A stretch of DNA of 64,000 nucleotides, from contig JARGFQ010000018.1 of the NCBI GenBank assembly GCA_029210565.1, forward strand, positions 1-64,000, written 5' to 3'. The DNA comes from Bacteroidales bacterium. Lineage in GTDB: Bacteria > Bacteroidota > Bacteroidia > Bacteroidales > VadinHA17. This document shows positions 36,141 to 45,376 of the stretch, piece by piece; position 1 is the stretch's first letter; every line of letters begins with the position of its first letter. The position numbers and the translations under genes were made by a program. The notes beneath the pieces are model-generated. The model saw nothing but the letters and a program-made list of their open reading frames with translations, ran no database searches and had not been told where the DNA came from.

Positions 36141-37622
36141 ATGATCAGGCCTATAGATACTATCACCAGTGAGACAGCGCTGGAGAATGCTGTCAGCCGC
36201 TTCCGGGAGAGGGGCATCATACTGCCGACGTTCGGGCAGCAGATGTACCCTGAGCTGATTCCGGCGAAGATCGCTGAACGACTCAAAAATGTCGGGCTGT
36301 GGGAAATAAATCCGCTGAACCTCTTCCGTATCACCTGGAAGAACGAGCCTGTGGAGCAAGGCGGACTGTTCGGTGATGTCAACTACATCGAGCTCCCATC
36401 GCTGCTCACCGGGGTGAAGGCGCGCATCATCCTGCTCATCGGCAAGTGGTTCCCTACGGGAGCACATAAGGTGGGAGCCGCCTACGGCTGTCTTGCACCC
36501 CGCATTATCACCGGTGGCTTTGACCCCAGCTATCACAAGGCCGTATGGCCCTCAACAGGTAACTACTGCAGGGGCGGGGCCTTCGACTCGAAGCTTATGG
36601 GAACGGAGTCGGTGGCGATACTGCCCGAGGAGATGAGCAGTGAGCGTTTTGCCTGGCTGCGTGATGAGATAGGATCGGAGGTGATAGCCACCCCCGGCTG
36701 CGAATCCAACGTCAAGGAGATTTATGACAAATGCTGGGAGATACGCGGAACCAGGCCCGAGTGCGTCATCTTCAACCAGTTTGATGAGTTTGGCAACAGC
36801 ACATGGCACTATAACATCACCGGTCAGGCCATCGAGGAGGTATACGCCCGCGTGAAGAGTGAGAGGAGCAAGTTTGCGGCCTACGTCTCTGCAACCGGAT
36901 CGGCAGGGACCATCGCCGCGGGCGATTACCTCAGGACACTGGTGCCCGACATCAGGGTGGTCGCTTCCGAGGCGCTGCAGTGCCCCACACTTCTGATGAA
37001 CGGGTTCGGAGGACACCGCATAGAGGGCATCGGCGACAAGCACGTGCCCTGGATACACAATGTCAGAAACACCGATGTGGTGACGGCCATAGACGATGAG
37101 GACTGCATGAGGCTGCTGCGGCTTTTCAATGAGACAAAGGGCGGAGAATACCTCTCGTTCCTCGGTCTCGAAGAGGAGGTGGTAAGCAATCTGCCGCTCA
37201 TAGGCATCTCAGGTATCAGCAACCTGCTGTCAGCCATCAAGACAGCACGGTATTTCGAGCTTACAGAGGATGACGTCATCATTACCATAGCCACAGACTC
37301 GGCTGAGATGTACCGGTCAAGAATAGATGAGCTGCGAGACGCCAGGGGCGAGTATGACACCCTGCAGGCCGTGCGCGACTTCGAACAGTGCCTCATGGGT
37401 ACAAGATGCGATAATATGAAGGAACTCTCCTACCGCGACAGGAAGGCGATACATAACCTCAAATACTACACCTGGGTGGAGCAGCAGGGCAAGGATGTGG
37501 AAGAGCTGAACCAGCTGTGGTACGACAGGGAGATATGGGATACCATGTTCAGGCAGACAGACCGGTGGGACGAGCTGATCAACGAATTCAATGAGAGAAC
37601 CGGGCTGCTGAGAGACCTGTAG
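36141..37622 (+). CDS. PLP-dependent fold-type II enzyme of the purine cluster
   Basis: This 493-residue protein belongs to the cysteine synthase/threonine dehydratase superfamily. The PLP lysine is Lys110 in FPTGAHKVGAAYG, and the phosphate-binding loop is probably SATGSAGTIAAGDYL. An N-terminal extension of about 80 residues and a C-terminal domain of about 100 residues make it longer than typical family members. I cannot name a characterised homolog. Genes of this kind occur beside ygfK and ssnA in anaerobes, so it may catalyse beta-elimination of ammonia from a diaminopropionate-like product, the role of YgeX in E. coli; that is inference. It lies 71 nt behind ygfK, and a tandem-repeat gap follows. 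Confidence 0.8.
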   Translation: MIRPIDTITSETALENAVSRFRERGIILPTFGQQMYPELIPAKIAERLKNVGLWEINPLNLFRITWKNEPVEQGGLFGDVNYIELPSLLTGVKARIILLIGKWFPTGAHKVGAAYGCLAPRIITGGFDPSYHKAVWPSTGNYCRGGAFDSKLMGTESVAILPEEMSSERFAWLRDEIGSEVIATPGCESNVKEIYDKCWEIRGTRPECVIFNQFDEFGNSTWHYNITGQAIEEVYARVKSERSKFAAYVSATGSAGTIAAGDYLRTLVPDIRVVASEALQCPTLLMNGFGGHRIEGIGDKHVPWIHNVRNTDVVTAIDDEDCMRLLRLFNETKGGEYLSFLGLEEEVVSNLPLIGISGISNLLSAIKTARYFELTEDDVIITIATDSAEMYRSRIDELRDARGEYDTLQAVRDFEQCLMGTRCDNMKELSYRDRKAIHNLKYYTWVEQQGKDVEELNQLWYDREIWDTMFRQTDRWDELINEFNERTGLLRDL

Positions 37623-37656
37623 CTTATGTTGCTATGGCCCGGCGGAAGAAAGATTG

Positions 37657-37850
37657 AGTAGGAGCAGGCATATATCGGTTCAACGAATGCGGCAGAGAGG
37701 ATGAACAGGAGCAGGAACATGCATCAGTTTTACAACTGTCGCTGAGAGGATGAACAGGAATAATCAGATCGATCAGTATAACAGATTCACGGGAGAGAAT
37801 GAGTAAGAGCAGGCATATATACCAGTGTAACGACTGCGGAAGGGAGTACG
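37657..37850 (+). repeat. Four imperfect 47-49-nt tandem units reaching into the PLP gene
   Basis: Units run 37657-37703 (47 nt), 37704-37752, 37753-37801 and 37802-37850 (49 nt each). They share openings such as AGTAGGAGCAGGCATATAT, AACAGGAGCAGGAACATGCA and AGTAAGAGCAGGCATATAT and endings such as GAGAGGATG. The fourth unit is the first 16 codons of the PLP gene, encoding Cys10 and Cys13 of its zinc ribbon. The three upstream units are out of frame or broken by stops. A possible shorter remnant lies at 37621-37656. Confidence 0.7.
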
Positions 37851-39037
37851 GCGGAGATGAGATTATGTATCTCTGTCCGGCCTGCAGCGCCGGCAACAGT
37901 GCAGGGCAGCCTCCCCGGGGAGTACTGAAGACACTCTATGACTATGACGCTGTCAGGAGATCCTCGCCCTCCTTTGCTGAACTGAGGGCCGGAAAATTCA
38001 TCAGCCTGCTGCCTATCGAGACCATTGAGAGCATGACGCCCCTTAGGATCGGAAACACACCCCTCTACCGCCTCACCTCATCAAAAGTGCGGAAGATGCT
38101 GTTCCGGCTTTATCTCAAGGATGACTCCCAGAATCCTACATGGTCGTTCAAGGACAGGGCCTCGGCACTGGTATCGGCCTATGCCCGGGAGAGAGGAGTG
38201 CAGACCATCGTCACCGCATCAACCGGCAATGCAGGCTCCTCCCTGGCCGGCATCTGTGCCTCACAGGGCCAAAGGGCAGTGATACTGGTTCCGGAAGCCG
38301 CACCGCCGGCCAAACTGACACAGATAGTGATGTACGGGGCCACCCTGGTTCCTGTGAAGGGCACCTATGACGATGCCTTTGCCCTCAGCATAAAAGCCAC
38401 GGAGCATTTCGGCTGGTATAACCGTAATACCGCCTTCAATCCCCTCACCATCGAAGGAAAAAAGAGCGTCTCGTTTGAGCTTTATGAGCAGCTGGGATTT
38501 CGTCTGCCCGACACGGTGTTCGTGCCGGTGGGCGACGGAGTGATACTGTCAGGTCTGTACAAGGGTTTTGAAGATCTGCTCCGCCTGCAGATTACTGACC
38601 ACATGCCTGTCGTCGTAGCGGTGCAGTCGGCCGGGAGCGACAACCTCGTCCGCAATATCCCTCATAAGGATTTTAAGGTCATACCCTCATCCACCATTGC
38701 CGACTCAATATCCGTTGACCTGCCCGGTAACTTTTATATGGCCCGCCGGTACATCAGTGAATATTCCGGCCAGACAATGACCGTGACTGATGAGGAGATA
38801 CTGCTGGCATCAAGGCAGCTTGCTGAGAGTACAGGTCTCTTCGCCGAGCCCGCGGCGGCAGCGGCATATGCGGGTTTTATGAAATATCACAGGCAGGGAT
38901 TGCTGCCTGACGACTCCGACAATGTTGTACTGCTGACCGGCAGCGGCCTTAAGGATACAGGCTCCGTCCGGCAGATGATTAAGATTCCCGGGGCCATCTC
39001 ACCTGATATTGACAACCTGGAAAAAGCACTGGGATGA
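37799..39037 (+). CDS. Threonine synthase-like PLP enzyme with zinc ribbon
   Basis: This 412-residue enzyme has an N-terminal zinc ribbon (Cys10, Cys13, Cys26, Cys29) and a threonine synthase-like fold-type II core. The PLP lysine is Lys118 in NPTWSFKDRAS, and the phosphate loop is STGNAGSSLAG. GNTPLYRL precedes it, as in threonine synthases. Its place in a purine operon, next to a second PLP enzyme and overlapping the xdhD-like start by 4 nt, argues for a role on a diaminopropionate or other amino-acid product of ring breakdown and not threonine biosynthesis; this is inferred. The first 16 codons are the last copy of a 49-nt tandem repeat array. Confidence 0.82.
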   Translation: MSKSRHIYQCNDCGREYGGDEIMYLCPACSAGNSAGQPPRGVLKTLYDYDAVRRSSPSFAELRAGKFISLLPIETIESMTPLRIGNTPLYRLTSSKVRKMLFRLYLKDDSQNPTWSFKDRASALVSAYARERGVQTIVTASTGNAGSSLAGICASQGQRAVILVPEAAPPAKLTQIVMYGATLVPVKGTYDDAFALSIKATEHFGWYNRNTAFNPLTIEGKKSVSFELYEQLGFRLPDTVFVPVGDGVILSGLYKGFEDLLRLQITDHMPVVVAVQSAGSDNLVRNIPHKDFKVIPSSTIADSISVDLPGNFYMARRYISEYSGQTMTVTDEEILLASRQLAESTGLFAEPAAAAAYAGFMKYHRQGLLPDDSDNVVLLTGSGLKDTGSVRQMIKIPGAISPDIDNLEKALG

Positions 39038-41586
39038 TTACCTGGTTTCTCAACGGAACAGAGATGCATTTTGACGGCGACCCTGAGGAGTCGCTTCTTG
39101 ATCACCTGAGGAAAGAGAAGAGGATCACCTCACCCAGGGATGGCTGCTCGGGCCAGGGTGTATGCGGGACCTGCACCGTGGAGATAGACGGCAAAGCACG
39201 GCTGGCATGCCGCACTAAGATGAAGAGCCTGGAAGGTGCGGAGGTATGCACCACCGAAGGGCTGCCCGCCCGGTTCAGGGAGGTGATCAGCAGGCAGTTT
39301 GCCGAAAAAGGGGCCGTGCAGTGCGGCTTCTGCTCACCGGCGATGATAATGAGGGCCAGGGCACTCTATAATGTTAACCCCACCCCGTCACGTGACGAGA
39401 TCACGAAAGCCATCACCCCCAACCTCTGCCGGTGCACCGGCTATGTCAAGATCATCGATGCCCTGGAGGCAACCTTCGCCGAGCTGAACGGCATCGCAAC
39501 CCCTGCGGAAAAGGCAACTGCACTTGTCGGTGACCGTTATCCCAAATACCAGGCTGCAGAGACGGCCCTCGGTGCCAGGGAATTTGTCAACGACATGTAC
39601 TTTGAGGGCATGGTCCACGGTGCCCTCCGCTTCAGCGACCATCCCCGTGCCCTGGTGAAGAGTATTGATCTTTCCAGAGCCCGGCAGGCTAAAGGGGTCA
39701 TTGGTATCTTTACTGCAGCAGATATCCCGGGCGCTCACAAAACAGGACTTATCTTCAACGACTGGCCCCTGATGATCGGGGAAGGTGAGACGACGCACTG
39801 CCTCGGTGACGTGCTGGCAGGCGTGGTGGCTGAGACAGAGGCAGAGGCGCGGGCAGCAGCAACACTGATAAAGGTGGACTATGAGATCCTTGAGCCGGTT
39901 ACCGACATGCATAAAGCTGCCCTTCCCGGCAGCACTGAAGTGCATGAGGGTCGCTCGAACGTGCTGGAGACATGCAGCATCAGGTCCGGTGATGCTGACG
40001 GGGAACTTGCCGCCGCCGCATGGACCGCCGGAGGCCTCTATGAGACTCAGCGTATAGAACATGCCTTCCTGGAGACGGAAACGGCGGTGGCTATGCCTGA
40101 AGATGACGGCATAAGGCTCTACAGCCAGGGACAGGGAGTGTATGTCGACCGCAGGGCAGTAGCCCAGATACTGGAACTGCCGGAAGAGAAGGTGCGGGTG
40201 ATACAGGTGCAAAACGGAGGAGGCTTCGGCGGCAAGGAGGATATCACCGTACAGGGCCATGCCTCGCTCTTTGCCTGGCACCTCAAACGTCCTGTCAGGA
40301 TGCATCTCAGTCGCGACGAATCGATACTCATGCACCCCAAGCGTCATCCGGTATGGATGGAGATAACCCTGGGGTGCGACAGCAAAGGCAGGTTCACAGT
40401 CCTGAAGCTGAATGCCGTGGGCGACACCGGTGCATACGCCTCCGTGGGCACCAAGGTGATGGAGCGGGTGGTGGGCCACGCCACAGGTGCATATACGGTC
40501 CCATGCGTTGATATCAAAGCCGTGACTGTCTACACGAACAACATACCCTCCGGGGCGATGAGAGGCTTCGGCGTGCCGCAGGTGACCTTTGCCGTGGAGA
40601 GCTGCATAGACGAGCTGTGCCGTCAGGGGGGCTTCGACCGCTGGAAGATAAGGTATGACAACGCCTTTGAAGATGGCAGCAGGACAGCGACAGGACAGCT
40701 CCTTAAAGGGGTGGGTCTGAAGAAGACCCTGCTGGCAGTCAGGGAGCAGTTTGAGAAGGCCAGGTACGCCGGTATAGCCTGCGGCATAAAGAACACCGGC
40801 GTCGGCAACGGCATGATCGACGAGAGCGAGGTGGCAGTGCATATTGTGTCAGAAAATAAGGTGACTGTCAGCCATGGCTGGAGCGAGATGGGACAGGGAG
40901 TTCACGCCATGGCCGTGCAGATATTGCACCAGGAGACGGGTATCGACCCCGGCATCATCGAGGTGACAGTAGACACAAAGGCAGGATTGCCCACGGGGAT
41001 GACCACCTCATCGAGGGCCACCGCCCTGTTGGGTAATGCCATCATCGACGCCGCATCGAGGCTGAGGGAGGACCTGCGGCACGGATCGCTGCAGCAGCTT
41101 GCCGGATGTACCTACAGGGGCAAGTATGTGTGCGACTGGACCAGCAAGCCGGGGGAAAAGAGCGATGACACTGCCATTCACTTCGCCTACGGTTATGCCA
41201 CGCAGGTGGCAATACTTGACGACGAAGGAAACGTCTCTAAGATCATCGCAGCCCATGATGCAGGCAGGATAATGAACCGGATGCTCTTTGAGGGTCAGAT
41301 AGAGGGGGCCGTTCATATGGGACTGGGGTATGCCCTGACGGAAGACCTTCCGATGGAGGAAGGCAGGCCGGTCAGCCTGAAGTTCAATAACATCGGGATA
41401 ATCCGTGCCGACAGGATGCCGGAGGTGGAGGTCATCGGCATAGAAGAGAAAGACCCTGTCGGACCATATGGCGCCAAGGGTATCGGAGAGATAGGGATGG
41501 TGCCCACCGCCGCTGCCGTAGCCAATGCCCTCTGCGCTTTCGACGGCATCCGCAGAACAAAACTGCCGCTGAGACGTAAAAGATAA
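39034..41586 (+). CDS. xdhD: XdhD-like molybdenum hydroxylase (2Fe-2S plus Mo domains)
   Basis: This 850-residue protein joins a 2Fe-2S region (Cys38, Cys44, Cys47 and Cys59; then Cys97, Cys100, Cys132 and Cys134 in CGFCSP and CRCTGY) to a full molybdopterin-binding domain in one chain, without an FAD domain. That is the XdhD/selenium-dependent hydroxylase layout. Mo-domain motifs include NGGGFGGKEDITVQG, SGAMRGFGVPQVTFAVE, GWSEMGQGVHAMAV and GPYGAKGIGEIGM with the catalytic Glu. It is distinct from the XdhAB pair encoded earlier in the same operon. Without its own flavin it probably exchanges electrons with YgfK. It overlaps the PLP gene by 4 nt and lies 18 nt before ssnA. Confidence 0.9.
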   Translation: MITWFLNGTEMHFDGDPEESLLDHLRKEKRITSPRDGCSGQGVCGTCTVEIDGKARLACRTKMKSLEGAEVCTTEGLPARFREVISRQFAEKGAVQCGFCSPAMIMRARALYNVNPTPSRDEITKAITPNLCRCTGYVKIIDALEATFAELNGIATPAEKATALVGDRYPKYQAAETALGAREFVNDMYFEGMVHGALRFSDHPRALVKSIDLSRARQAKGVIGIFTAADIPGAHKTGLIFNDWPLMIGEGETTHCLGDVLAGVVAETEAEARAAATLIKVDYEILEPVTDMHKAALPGSTEVHEGRSNVLETCSIRSGDADGELAAAAWTAGGLYETQRIEHAFLETETAVAMPEDDGIRLYSQGQGVYVDRRAVAQILELPEEKVRVIQVQNGGGFGGKEDITVQGHASLFAWHLKRPVRMHLSRDESILMHPKRHPVWMEITLGCDSKGRFTVLKLNAVGDTGAYASVGTKVMERVVGHATGAYTVPCVDIKAVTVYTNNIPSGAMRGFGVPQVTFAVESCIDELCRQGGFDRWKIRYDNAFEDGSRTATGQLLKGVGLKKTLLAVREQFEKARYAGIACGIKNTGVGNGMIDESEVAVHIVSENKVTVSHGWSEMGQGVHAMAVQILHQETGIDPGIIEVTVDTKAGLPTGMTTSSRATALLGNAIIDAASRLREDLRHGSLQQLAGCTYRGKYVCDWTSKPGEKSDDTAIHFAYGYATQVAILDDEGNVSKIIAAHDAGRIMNRMLFEGQIEGAVHMGLGYALTEDLPMEEGRPVSLKFNNIGIIRADRMPEVEVIGIEEKDPVGPYGAKGIGEIGMVPTAAAVANALCAFDGIRRTKLPLRRKR

Positions 41587-41604
41587 ATACAAAACATTTC
41601 AGTT

Positions 41605-42882
41605 ATGAACCTGCTGCTGAAAAACGCGACATACATCGACTGGAAGACGCTTGACTTCTCCCACAAGAGCATCCTTGTGCGGCGTGATGATGAAGATATT
41701 CAGCTGATCGGCAATGACGATGATGGAGTGGTCTTTCCCGATACAGAGGTGATCGACTGCACCGGGAAGCTTGTGACAAAAGCCTTTGCCGTGGGTCACC
41801 ATCATGCCTACTCCGCCCTGGCCCGCGGCATGGGGGCCCCGAAGAAGATACCCCGCAACTTCAGGGAGATACTGCAGTATATATGGTGGACCCTCGACAA
41901 GCAGCTTGACAGGGAGCTGATAGAGACCTCCGCCCTGGTGACGGCCATGGAATGTGCCAGGAAAGGCTCCGCCTTCGTGATAGACCATCATGCCTCACCC
42001 TTCAAGGTCACAGGCTCCCTGGAGATCATCGCCAATGCCTTCAGGAAGGTGGGAGTGTCACACCTGCTCTGCTATGAGACCTCCGACCGCGACGGGATGG
42101 TCATCGCCGGGGAGGGCCTTGACGAGACGGCCGCCTATCTGAAAGAGCACCAGGGACTCGTAGGACTGCATGCATCATTCACCGTGAGCAACGAGACCCT
42201 CGACCGTGCTGTCAGGCTGATGCACGAGCTCGATTCTGGCATCCACATCCACGTGGCCGAGGACAGCTGGGACCAGGAGCACTGCCTCAGCGAATACGGC
42301 AAGAGGGTGGTTGAAAGGCTCTCGGATGCAGGAGTGATGGCCTCGCCCAAGACCATCCTCGTGCACTGCCTCCACCTTGATGACAGGGAGAGAGAGCTGG
42401 TGATGAACTCACCGGCATGGGTAGCGGAGAACTGTGAGAGCAACCTGAACAACATGGTGGGATACTTTAACGGTGCGGGGCTGGGAGAGAATATCATGCT
42501 CGGCACTGACGGCATGCACAGCGACATGCTGCAAGGCCTGAAGGCTGCCTTCTTCTCGGGACAGGGTCATGACACCATCTCGTACGAATCAGCCTACCGG
42601 CGTCTCAGGAACGTCCACCGCTACCTCGGCGGAAACGGCTTCACCGGTGACGGGGAGAATAACCTGGTGGTCCTTGATTATGATCCGCCCACACCCGTCA
42701 CAAAGGATAACTTTATCGGTCACCTGCTCTTTGGCATATCATCGGCGCACATTACCGATGTCATCTCCGGAGGGAAGCTGATAGTGCGCAACAGGAAGCT
42801 CACCACCGTGGACGAGCAGGAGATAATGAAAGAGTCACGCAAACAGGCAGCAAGGCTGTGGGAGATTATCAGTCGTCACTGA
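41605..42882 (+). CDS. ssnA: SsnA-type amidohydrolase/deaminase
   Basis: This 425-residue metal-dependent hydrolase of the amidohydrolase superfamily has the metal ligands His65 and His67 in VGHHHAYSAL, a His in GIHIHVAEDSWDQEH, another in ILVHCLHL and Asp in MLGTDGMHSDM. SsnA is regularly coded beside ygfK and xdhD and is taken to hydrolyse an aminated or cyclic purine-derived intermediate; the exact substrate is not known to me. It is the last gene of the plus-strand operon and overlaps the 3' end of the convergent permease gene by 14 nt. Confidence 0.9.
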   Translation: MNLLLKNATYIDWKTLDFSHKSILVRRDDEDIQLIGNDDDGVVFPDTEVIDCTGKLVTKAFAVGHHHAYSALARGMGAPKKIPRNFREILQYIWWTLDKQLDRELIETSALVTAMECARKGSAFVIDHHASPFKVTGSLEIIANAFRKVGVSHLLCYETSDRDGMVIAGEGLDETAAYLKEHQGLVGLHASFTVSNETLDRAVRLMHELDSGIHIHVAEDSWDQEHCLSEYGKRVVERLSDAGVMASPKTILVHCLHLDDRERELVMNSPAWVAENCESNLNNMVGYFNGAGLGENIMLGTDGMHSDMLQGLKAAFFSGQGHDTISYESAYRRLRNVHRYLGGNGFTGDGENNLVVLDYDPPTPVTKDNFIGHLLFGISSAHITDVISGGKLIVRNRKLTTVDEQEIMKESRKQAARLWEIISRH

Positions 42883-44272
42883 CCCGGGAGTTCCTTTTCC
42901 TGAAGATGAAATAGACAGGTATACCTGCCAGGATCAGTGTCAACCCTATGAGTGCCTCACGGGGCTGGGTAATGATGGTGTTGATGAAGAGGCCCACGCA
43001 GAACAGCACGAAAAGAGCCGTTATCACCGGGTACCCCGGCACCTTGTAAGGCCTGTGCGCATCGGGCATCCTGCGGCGCAGTATGAACACGCCGGTGGCG
43101 GTGGCACCGTAGAAGATGTACACGGCAAAGATCAGCATGTCGGTCAACTGATCAAAGGTACCTGACAGCACCAGCACCGAAGCCCATATCCCCTGCCACA
43201 GCAATGAGTTGCCCGGCACGTTGTGCCTGTTGAGCTTCCCGATACCGGAAAAGAAAAGGCGGTCGCGGGACATGGCAAAATAGGGACGCGAACCGGTCAG
43301 TATGCTTGCATTGAGGCAGCCTAGAGTGGTTATGAGTATCAGCACCGAGATGAATAGGACTCCCCCTTTACCCCAGAGGCTCCTCACCACCTCCACGGCG
43401 GCTATCTGGTTGCCGGCCTCGTGCACCTGCACCAGGTCAGGGATAGACATCACGCGCATATATGCCAGGTTGACAAGCAGATAGACCACTATCACCACAA
43501 AGACACCTATCGCTATCCCTTTGGGGATATTGGCCTTTGCATCCTTGATCTCCCCGCCAATAAAACCCACTGAGACCCATCCCTGGTACGCCCAGAAAGC
43601 AGCAAGCATGGCTGTGTAGAACGATGAAAGGGTGACGGCGCCGCTGCCCAGTTCCCTGACATCCATGAAACGTTCAGGCCTGGGAGCATCGGTAGTAAGT
43701 CCTGCAATGATGATCACAGCCAGCCCTGCACAGACGATGAAGAATATCGCCTTGCCTGTCCACGCCCCGCTCCTCAGTCCTGACATGTTGAGAAGAGTCA
43801 GAAGCATGATAACCAGTATGGCAGTCAGCTTGATGCCAAAATCACGGAACGGGAAGAAGATCCCCCCTATGGTGAAATCATTGAGCGCTGGAAGTATATC
43901 GGGAATGACGATGATACTGTTGAGCGACTGTGTCAGGACGTATGCCAGTGATGAGATGGTGGCTGTCTGGATGACGGCAAAGAGCGACCATCCGTAGAGG
44001 AATGAAAAGAAGCGGTTGTATATTTTCCTGAGATAGACGAAGTCGCCGCCGGTGTCGGCAAGCATCCCTGCCAGCTCAGCGTTACTGAGTGCACCGAATA
44101 GGGTGATGATCCCTCCCACAACCCATACCAGCAGTATCCATGAAGATGACTGGAGCTCGGCAGCCATCGGGGCAATTTTCTTGAAGACTCCCGAGCCGAT
44201 AATGTTGGCGATGACAAAAATGACAACATATCCCAGTCCGAGTGTCCTGGCAAGGCTTCTTGGGTTACTCAT
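42869..44272 (-). CDS. APC-family amino acid permease, copy 1
   Basis: This 467-residue inner-membrane transporter has about 12 helices. The APC signature in helix 1 is NIIGSGVFKKIAPMAAE, followed by LFGALSNAELAGMLADTGGD in helix 2. It resembles SLC7/LAT-type exchangers. Its place behind ssnA suggests that it imports a nitrogenous substrate or exports an amino-acid product of the purine pathway; that is inference. The 61831-63243 protein is a close paralog with long shared blocks such as TQSLNSII and WQGIWAS. Purine carriers of the NCS2 type are not seen in the window. Confidence 0.88.
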   Translation of the reverse strand: MSNPRSLARTLGLGYVVIFVIANIIGSGVFKKIAPMAAELQSSSWILLVWVVGGIITLFGALSNAELAGMLADTGGDFVYLRKIYNRFFSFLYGWSLFAVIQTATISSLAYVLTQSLNSIIVIPDILPALNDFTIGGIFFPFRDFGIKLTAILVIMLLTLLNMSGLRSGAWTGKAIFFIVCAGLAVIIIAGLTTDAPRPERFMDVRELGSGAVTLSSFYTAMLAAFWAYQGWVSVGFIGGEIKDAKANIPKGIAIGVFVVIVVYLLVNLAYMRVMSIPDLVQVHEAGNQIAAVEVVRSLWGKGGVLFISVLILITTLGCLNASILTGSRPYFAMSRDRLFFSGIGKLNRHNVPGNSLLWQGIWASVLVLSGTFDQLTDMLIFAVYIFYGATATGVFILRRRMPDAHRPYKVPGYPVITALFVLFCVGLFINTIITQPREALIGLTLILAGIPVYFIFRKRNSRVSDD

Positions 44273-44591
44273 GGGCGGGCTTCATTCTGCAGGTGAATGC
44301 GCTAATTTAAGAAATAAGTTGAGTGATCGGGCCGCCATTACCGGCAACCGTCAGAAAAAAAGTGTATCAGAGTTCATTACCGCCCGGACTGTATTGTATG
44401 ATAATCTGACCCATACTGATGTAACTTTCTGAAAAGTTTAGCGTTCTAAGTAATATGGTTCCCCCGGGACTGCCGGGGAACCTGCTCAAAAAGGTAATTC
44501 TGACAACAAGAAATGTCAATGAACAGGAGGTCACATGGATTTAATTACCAAGATTCACGTAAACTCCTTTAGACCTACAAATTACAAGCAT
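44273..44591. other. 319-nt divergent gap with a GC-rich hairpin
   Basis: This gap separates the minus-strand permease from the plus-strand gene at 44592. It holds a strong hairpin at 44457-44482 (GGTTCCCC with GGGGAACC, plus an inner GG/CC pair across one bulged base). It also has a perfect AGGAGGT Shine-Dalgarno-like sequence at 44525-44531, 3 nt before an ATG at 44535. No exact TAnnTTTG box was found and no other gene is credible. Confidence 0.5.
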
Positions 44592-45170
44592 ATGAAAAAA
44601 ATAATCGCCCTCATAACATTTCTCCTGCTTGCCGTATCTACCAGCGCCCAGTGGAAGGCACAGAGCGTAGAAACATACGAGCAGACCTACAGGATGGCAT
44701 TTGTCACCTCCAGGAGCGGAACCGAAACCCTGCGGCTGCTGCGAGCCGTTCCCGGAGAGAAGGGTACATCTGCATACGATCAGATCTCCGGCCAGATCCT
44801 GCTGAACAAGAATATAGGCACGGACTACAACGTCTATAATCTGGTCTTCAGATTTGACGACAGTCCGAAGATGTATATCCTCGACCCTGAGGGGATAAAG
44901 CAGCAGTGGGATGCCAACGTCAGGAAATATATAATTGACTCCGACTGGAAGACCTGGAGGATAGGAGACACGCGTGACAAGCAGGGGCGGGCGAGTGCCG
45001 GCAACACCGGTGAGGACCGTAAGAAGGAGATAATCGATCTCATGAAAGCCGGCGGGAAGGTCACATGCCAGATCGTGCTGCTCCGAAAGGGAGACGGCTC
45101 GCAGTCGATGATCAGCACTGAATTTACCCTGCAGAACTCCACAAAATCAATTAACTACCTCTTCAGGTAA
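44592..45170 (+). CDS. Hypothetical secreted protein
   Basis: I do not recognise this 192-residue protein. The signal peptide (MKKIIALITFLLLAVSTSAQ) is clear, and the mature part is a mixed chain with FRFDDSPKMYILDPEGIKQQW and a C-terminal STKSINYLFR. The frame also opens at an ATG at 44535 behind an AGGAGGT sequence, which would add 19 residues ahead of the signal peptide. Bacteroidota rarely use Shine-Dalgarno pairing and the internal start gives a normal signal peptide, so I chose 44592. It stands alone on the plus strand, more than 200 nt from the S41 gene. Confidence 0.65.
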   Translation: MKKIIALITFLLLAVSTSAQWKAQSVETYEQTYRMAFVTSRSGTETLRLLRAVPGEKGTSAYDQISGQILLNKNIGTDYNVYNLVFRFDDSPKMYILDPEGIKQQWDANVRKYIIDSDWKTWRIGDTRDKQGRASAGNTGEDRKKEIIDLMKAGGKVTCQIVLLRKGDGSQSMISTEFTLQNSTKSINYLFR

Positions 45171-45376
45171 CCTGAACGGGAACCGCCATCCTTCAGTAAT
45201 TGTGAATAAACTTTTCTGCCGGAGAAATCACTGGGGAATAATTATCCGTCGGATACAGGGTTAACCCCATTTACCGGAGAAATGACCTGCAAGCTTTGCC
45301 CGTTCACCGGATATTACCGGGAAGTGATCTGAATTTTAATAAATTCAGTAATTTTATATCGGAAATAATTGGCCGG

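Noticed and set aside
37657..37850. Tandem array considered as a CRISPR
   Set aside because: Units are contiguous with no unique spacers, diverge from each other, and the last one is coding sequence.
39388..40842. 484-residue minus-strand open frame inside xdhD
   Set aside because: It is antisense to clear Fe-S and molybdenum motifs and its protein is rich in His and Cys in a way expected of reverse-read GC-rich codons.
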